This document shows, one piece after another, positions 61,532 to 64,000 of a stretch of DNA of 64,000 nt. Below the pieces are notes generated by a model, which saw nothing but the letters and a program-made list of their open reading frames with translations, was not told the DNA's origin and did not search any database. Position 1 is the first letter of the stretch; each line of letters opens with the position of its first letter. A program made the translations under genes and the position numbers. The stretch spans positions 5,250,996 to 5,314,995 of the forward strand of contig NC_060969.1 in the NCBI RefSeq assembly GCF_910589235.1, given 5' to 3'. The DNA is from Vespa crabro. Its lineage: Eukaryota > Arthropoda > Insecta > Hymenoptera > Vespidae.

Positions 61532-64000
61532 TCAAGATAAATATTCTTTTATGTCCAGTTGTTCAAGTATTGCTGTTATAGCATTCTCAATAGTTGTAAA
61601 TATACGAAGTTGTTTATGGAAAAGTGACCAATCAGGTTTACAACTTGGAAGTAAGTTAGTTTGCTTTCTTAATATTTCTGAATAATGTGTGAGCTTGTCT
61701 TTTCCTTTAATAATCTTTTTATATATAGAATTTAATAACCAGATGGACTGTGAACATGTTGTAAGTGCCTATAAATGAAGAGATATTGAATGAGTGGATT
61801 AAAACAACAAAATAATATAAAAGATAATAAAAAAGATGGGATACATTATAATGATATTATAATTATATAAATAAAGAGTTACCTTCTTATATTCTTCCTC
61901 ATTTATGAGTAACCACATTAGTGTTGCTACATGTAAAGATAATTCTTCATGATCCAATTTATCATGTAATAGCTTTACTGTTGGTAATGCATGTCTTGGC
62001 TATTATAAGGTTAGTAAATAAAAATATATATAATGATTAATAATAATTAATTCTATAATCTTATATTTTATATAGTAATGTATATAAAATTGAAGTATGA
62101 TCAACGATACTTAATCATAACATAATTGTATTATTTGGATATATATTTAAGAATAATGATTATTTATTCTTACCATACAGACATAACTCCTTGTTGGTGG
62201 AAACTTAGCAAGTGTAATAAGTATATCTGTTGCTCTTAAACAGACTATTGCCCAAGGTAATGATCTATTACTTCTAATATATGTTTCATAAATATTGTCA
62301 ACCAAGTTATACTCACATAAAGTAATGCACTCCTTTGGTGATAATCTAGTTATCAGACCTGTATAAAATGTTTATATCAGTGTCACTATAATTTAAACTT
62401 ATATTTTAATAAATATATTATTAACCTAATGAAGCAAGACACATTGAGAGTTGACCAATCTTGTTGAATTTTTTAAGTACATCAATTGATTGTTGATAAC
62501 GATGTGCTAATGTTGCATGTGGTGACGCTGTTATTGTGGCTGTTTTTAATCTTTGCCGTACTTCTGACATATGGACGGATTCTTTTTGCCGTATTCGATA
62601 CCCTTTCCATGCAGCTTGTATAATTGTAGCTGCTAATGTTTCCTTTTTAGTTCTTAAGATAATAATCCACCATTTTTCAATTATACTAACTGCACGAATT
62701 CGTTTTTCATAATATAAACGTTTTTCACGTATATTCCTCCACCATCTTTGAATTTTTATAACTGAAATTATTATATTACGGTACATTTGCCGCACAGTAA
62801 ATTGTAAAAGATTTTGTCCTTCGTTTTTATCTTTAAAATCAATAAATTTACAGCTTTTTACAAATAACATTTGCCACCACCAGTTTTGAATTGTTTTAGC
62901 AGCAGAGTGATACATTTTTAATTCGTTTCTTTGTGCTCTTGCTGTTAATTTAGCCCGCCACTTAACTTGCACCCATATAGTAGCTTTTTTTAAAGCATCA
63001 TATTCCTGAGCAAATTTTCTACTAATTTTATCTGATCTATAACGACGCTGTATCTTAATTGTTACAAATTTCAATAGTTCATAATCTGAATGAACTTTTT
63101 TACCTATAACATACGCTCGCCAATGAGCTTGTATCGTTAAAACTGCTTGTTTTTCAGTAATGAATCTTTTGCGTGCTACTTTCATTCTCCAATATGATTG
63201 TATAACGATTGTACTTTGCCGCAAACGGACATACCATTGTCTAATATGACAACTAATTTTATTAGCTCTATATAAAAGTTGGATATAAATAGTAGCAGAT
63301 TTCAGAACACGGAATCTATAATGTTCTTTTTTAGCCTTTTGCAAAGCCCGCCAACGTTTTTGTACTTTTACTATACATAATTTCAATTTTTTATATTCTC
63401 TTTGTTCTTGTTTCATTATCAATGTAGAACGCCATTTTCTTTGTAATACAATGGCTGCTACGTTCCGTTTATGTAATAAATACTTGTATTGTTGTTTAGC
63501 TTTGATCATTCTCCACCAAGCCTGAATTACTATACACGCTCTTTTTTTAGATAGATATTGTTGTCTAATTGATCGGGAAAGAATTATCGCACGCCACCAT
63601 TTTTGCAATGACATTGTTGCTTTGCGAAGTTCTAAATAATGATTTCGTTGCTTTTGAGTAATATTAATATTTTTCCACCAATGTTGTATACATATTGCAG
63701 CATTCTTCATTTTTAAAATATTTCTATGAAAAGCTCTTTCTACCGTAATACACTTATACCATGCTTCTATTTTCACAACAGCTACCTTTTTTTTTAAATA
63801 TTCATTTCTCGCTAATGTTTTTCTCCAATACTTTTGAATAATAACAGTTGATCTGCATAGAGTTTGATATTTTTTTTGTTGTAGAACGACTATCCACCAT
63901 CTCTCAATTGTACTGACAGCGTCTTTCATAATCACGAAATTATTTCTTTCATGTCTCATAATTAAAATACTTTTCCACCATATTTCTATTGTACGAATAG
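61532..64000 (-). CDS. asp: Abnormal spindle (ASPM), C-terminal part, cut by the window end
   Basis: Four 3' exons are visible: 62426 to beyond 64000, 62174-62358, 61883-61999 and 61532-61768. The first is open across the window boundary and encodes about 18 consecutive IQ-type repeats of roughly 23-30 residues with the pattern (A/V)xxIQxWWRxxxxxxxY, for example IQAWWRMIKAKQQY and IQSYWRMKVARKRF. These bind calmodulin-like proteins. Asp is a spindle-pole microtubule protein. The following exons encode the helical (HEAT/ARM-like) C-terminal domain (GLITRLSPKECITLCEYN, LPWAIVCLRATDILITLAKF, LHDKLDHEELSLHVATLMW), ending in LDIKEYLS. The N-terminal ASH and calponin-homology domains lie outside the window. 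Confidence 0.92.

Overview
This is a nuclear window from an insect genome, most likely hymenopteran. It is AT-rich, with short introns (often 70-100 bp), GT-AG splice sites, many TA microsatellites and fourteen recognisable animal genes. Two points favour an insect that has lost selenoproteins, as Hymenoptera have: selenoprotein T carries Cys where vertebrates use Sec, and there is a ZAD-type zinc-finger gene and a SmydA-like methyltransferase. The species cannot be named from sequence alone. All exon models were built by hand from splice sites and reading frames. Every complete model closes as an exact multiple of three, but there is no RNA evidence.

Layout of protein genes, left to right: Tim22 (+, 78-902); septin Sep1 (-, 2366-4098); heparan sulfate C5-epimerase (+, 4677-6740); PP2A catalytic subunit mts (-, 11152-13265); PP1 regulator sds22 (-, 14721-16047); Flacc/ZC3H13 of the m6A writer complex (+, 17080-22274); a SET/MYND methyltransferase (-, 22987-25216); an eyes-shut-like EGF/laminin-G protein (+, 26118-30901); ATPAF2 (-, 31030-32229); SelT (+, 32886-34005); a ZAD protein with 13 C2H2 fingers (+, 35259-40331); Atg3 (-, 54433-55899); Mo25 (+, 58623-60128); and the C-terminal IQ-repeat part of asp/ASPM (-, 61532 to beyond the window end). 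These are housekeeping and signalling genes with no operon logic. Sep1/epimerase, sds22/Flacc, ATPAF2/SelT and Atg3/Mo25 are divergent pairs.

The unusual part is 40.7-53.5 kb, which has no convincing protein gene and a layered repeat architecture. First comes an array of about 14.6 copies of a 306-bp unit with exactly the same period throughout (40709-45190). Each copy holds a TATA-like box and an initiator-like motif about 34 nt apart, facing right. The last copy runs into an apparently spliced, structured non-coding region. That region contains a 14-bp stem closed by a C(UUCG)G tetraloop, a 19-bp hairpin, three ~330-bp repeats, eleven units that mostly carry a CCC/GGG hairpin, and seven GC-rich modules with twin hairpins whose stems tend to survive sequence change. 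It is rounded off by ~1.42-1.45 kb tandem duplications and a small mariner-type MITE. I read it as a candidate undescribed structured long non-coding RNA gene driven by a duplicated-promoter array. A non-transcribed satellite cluster is the main alternative.
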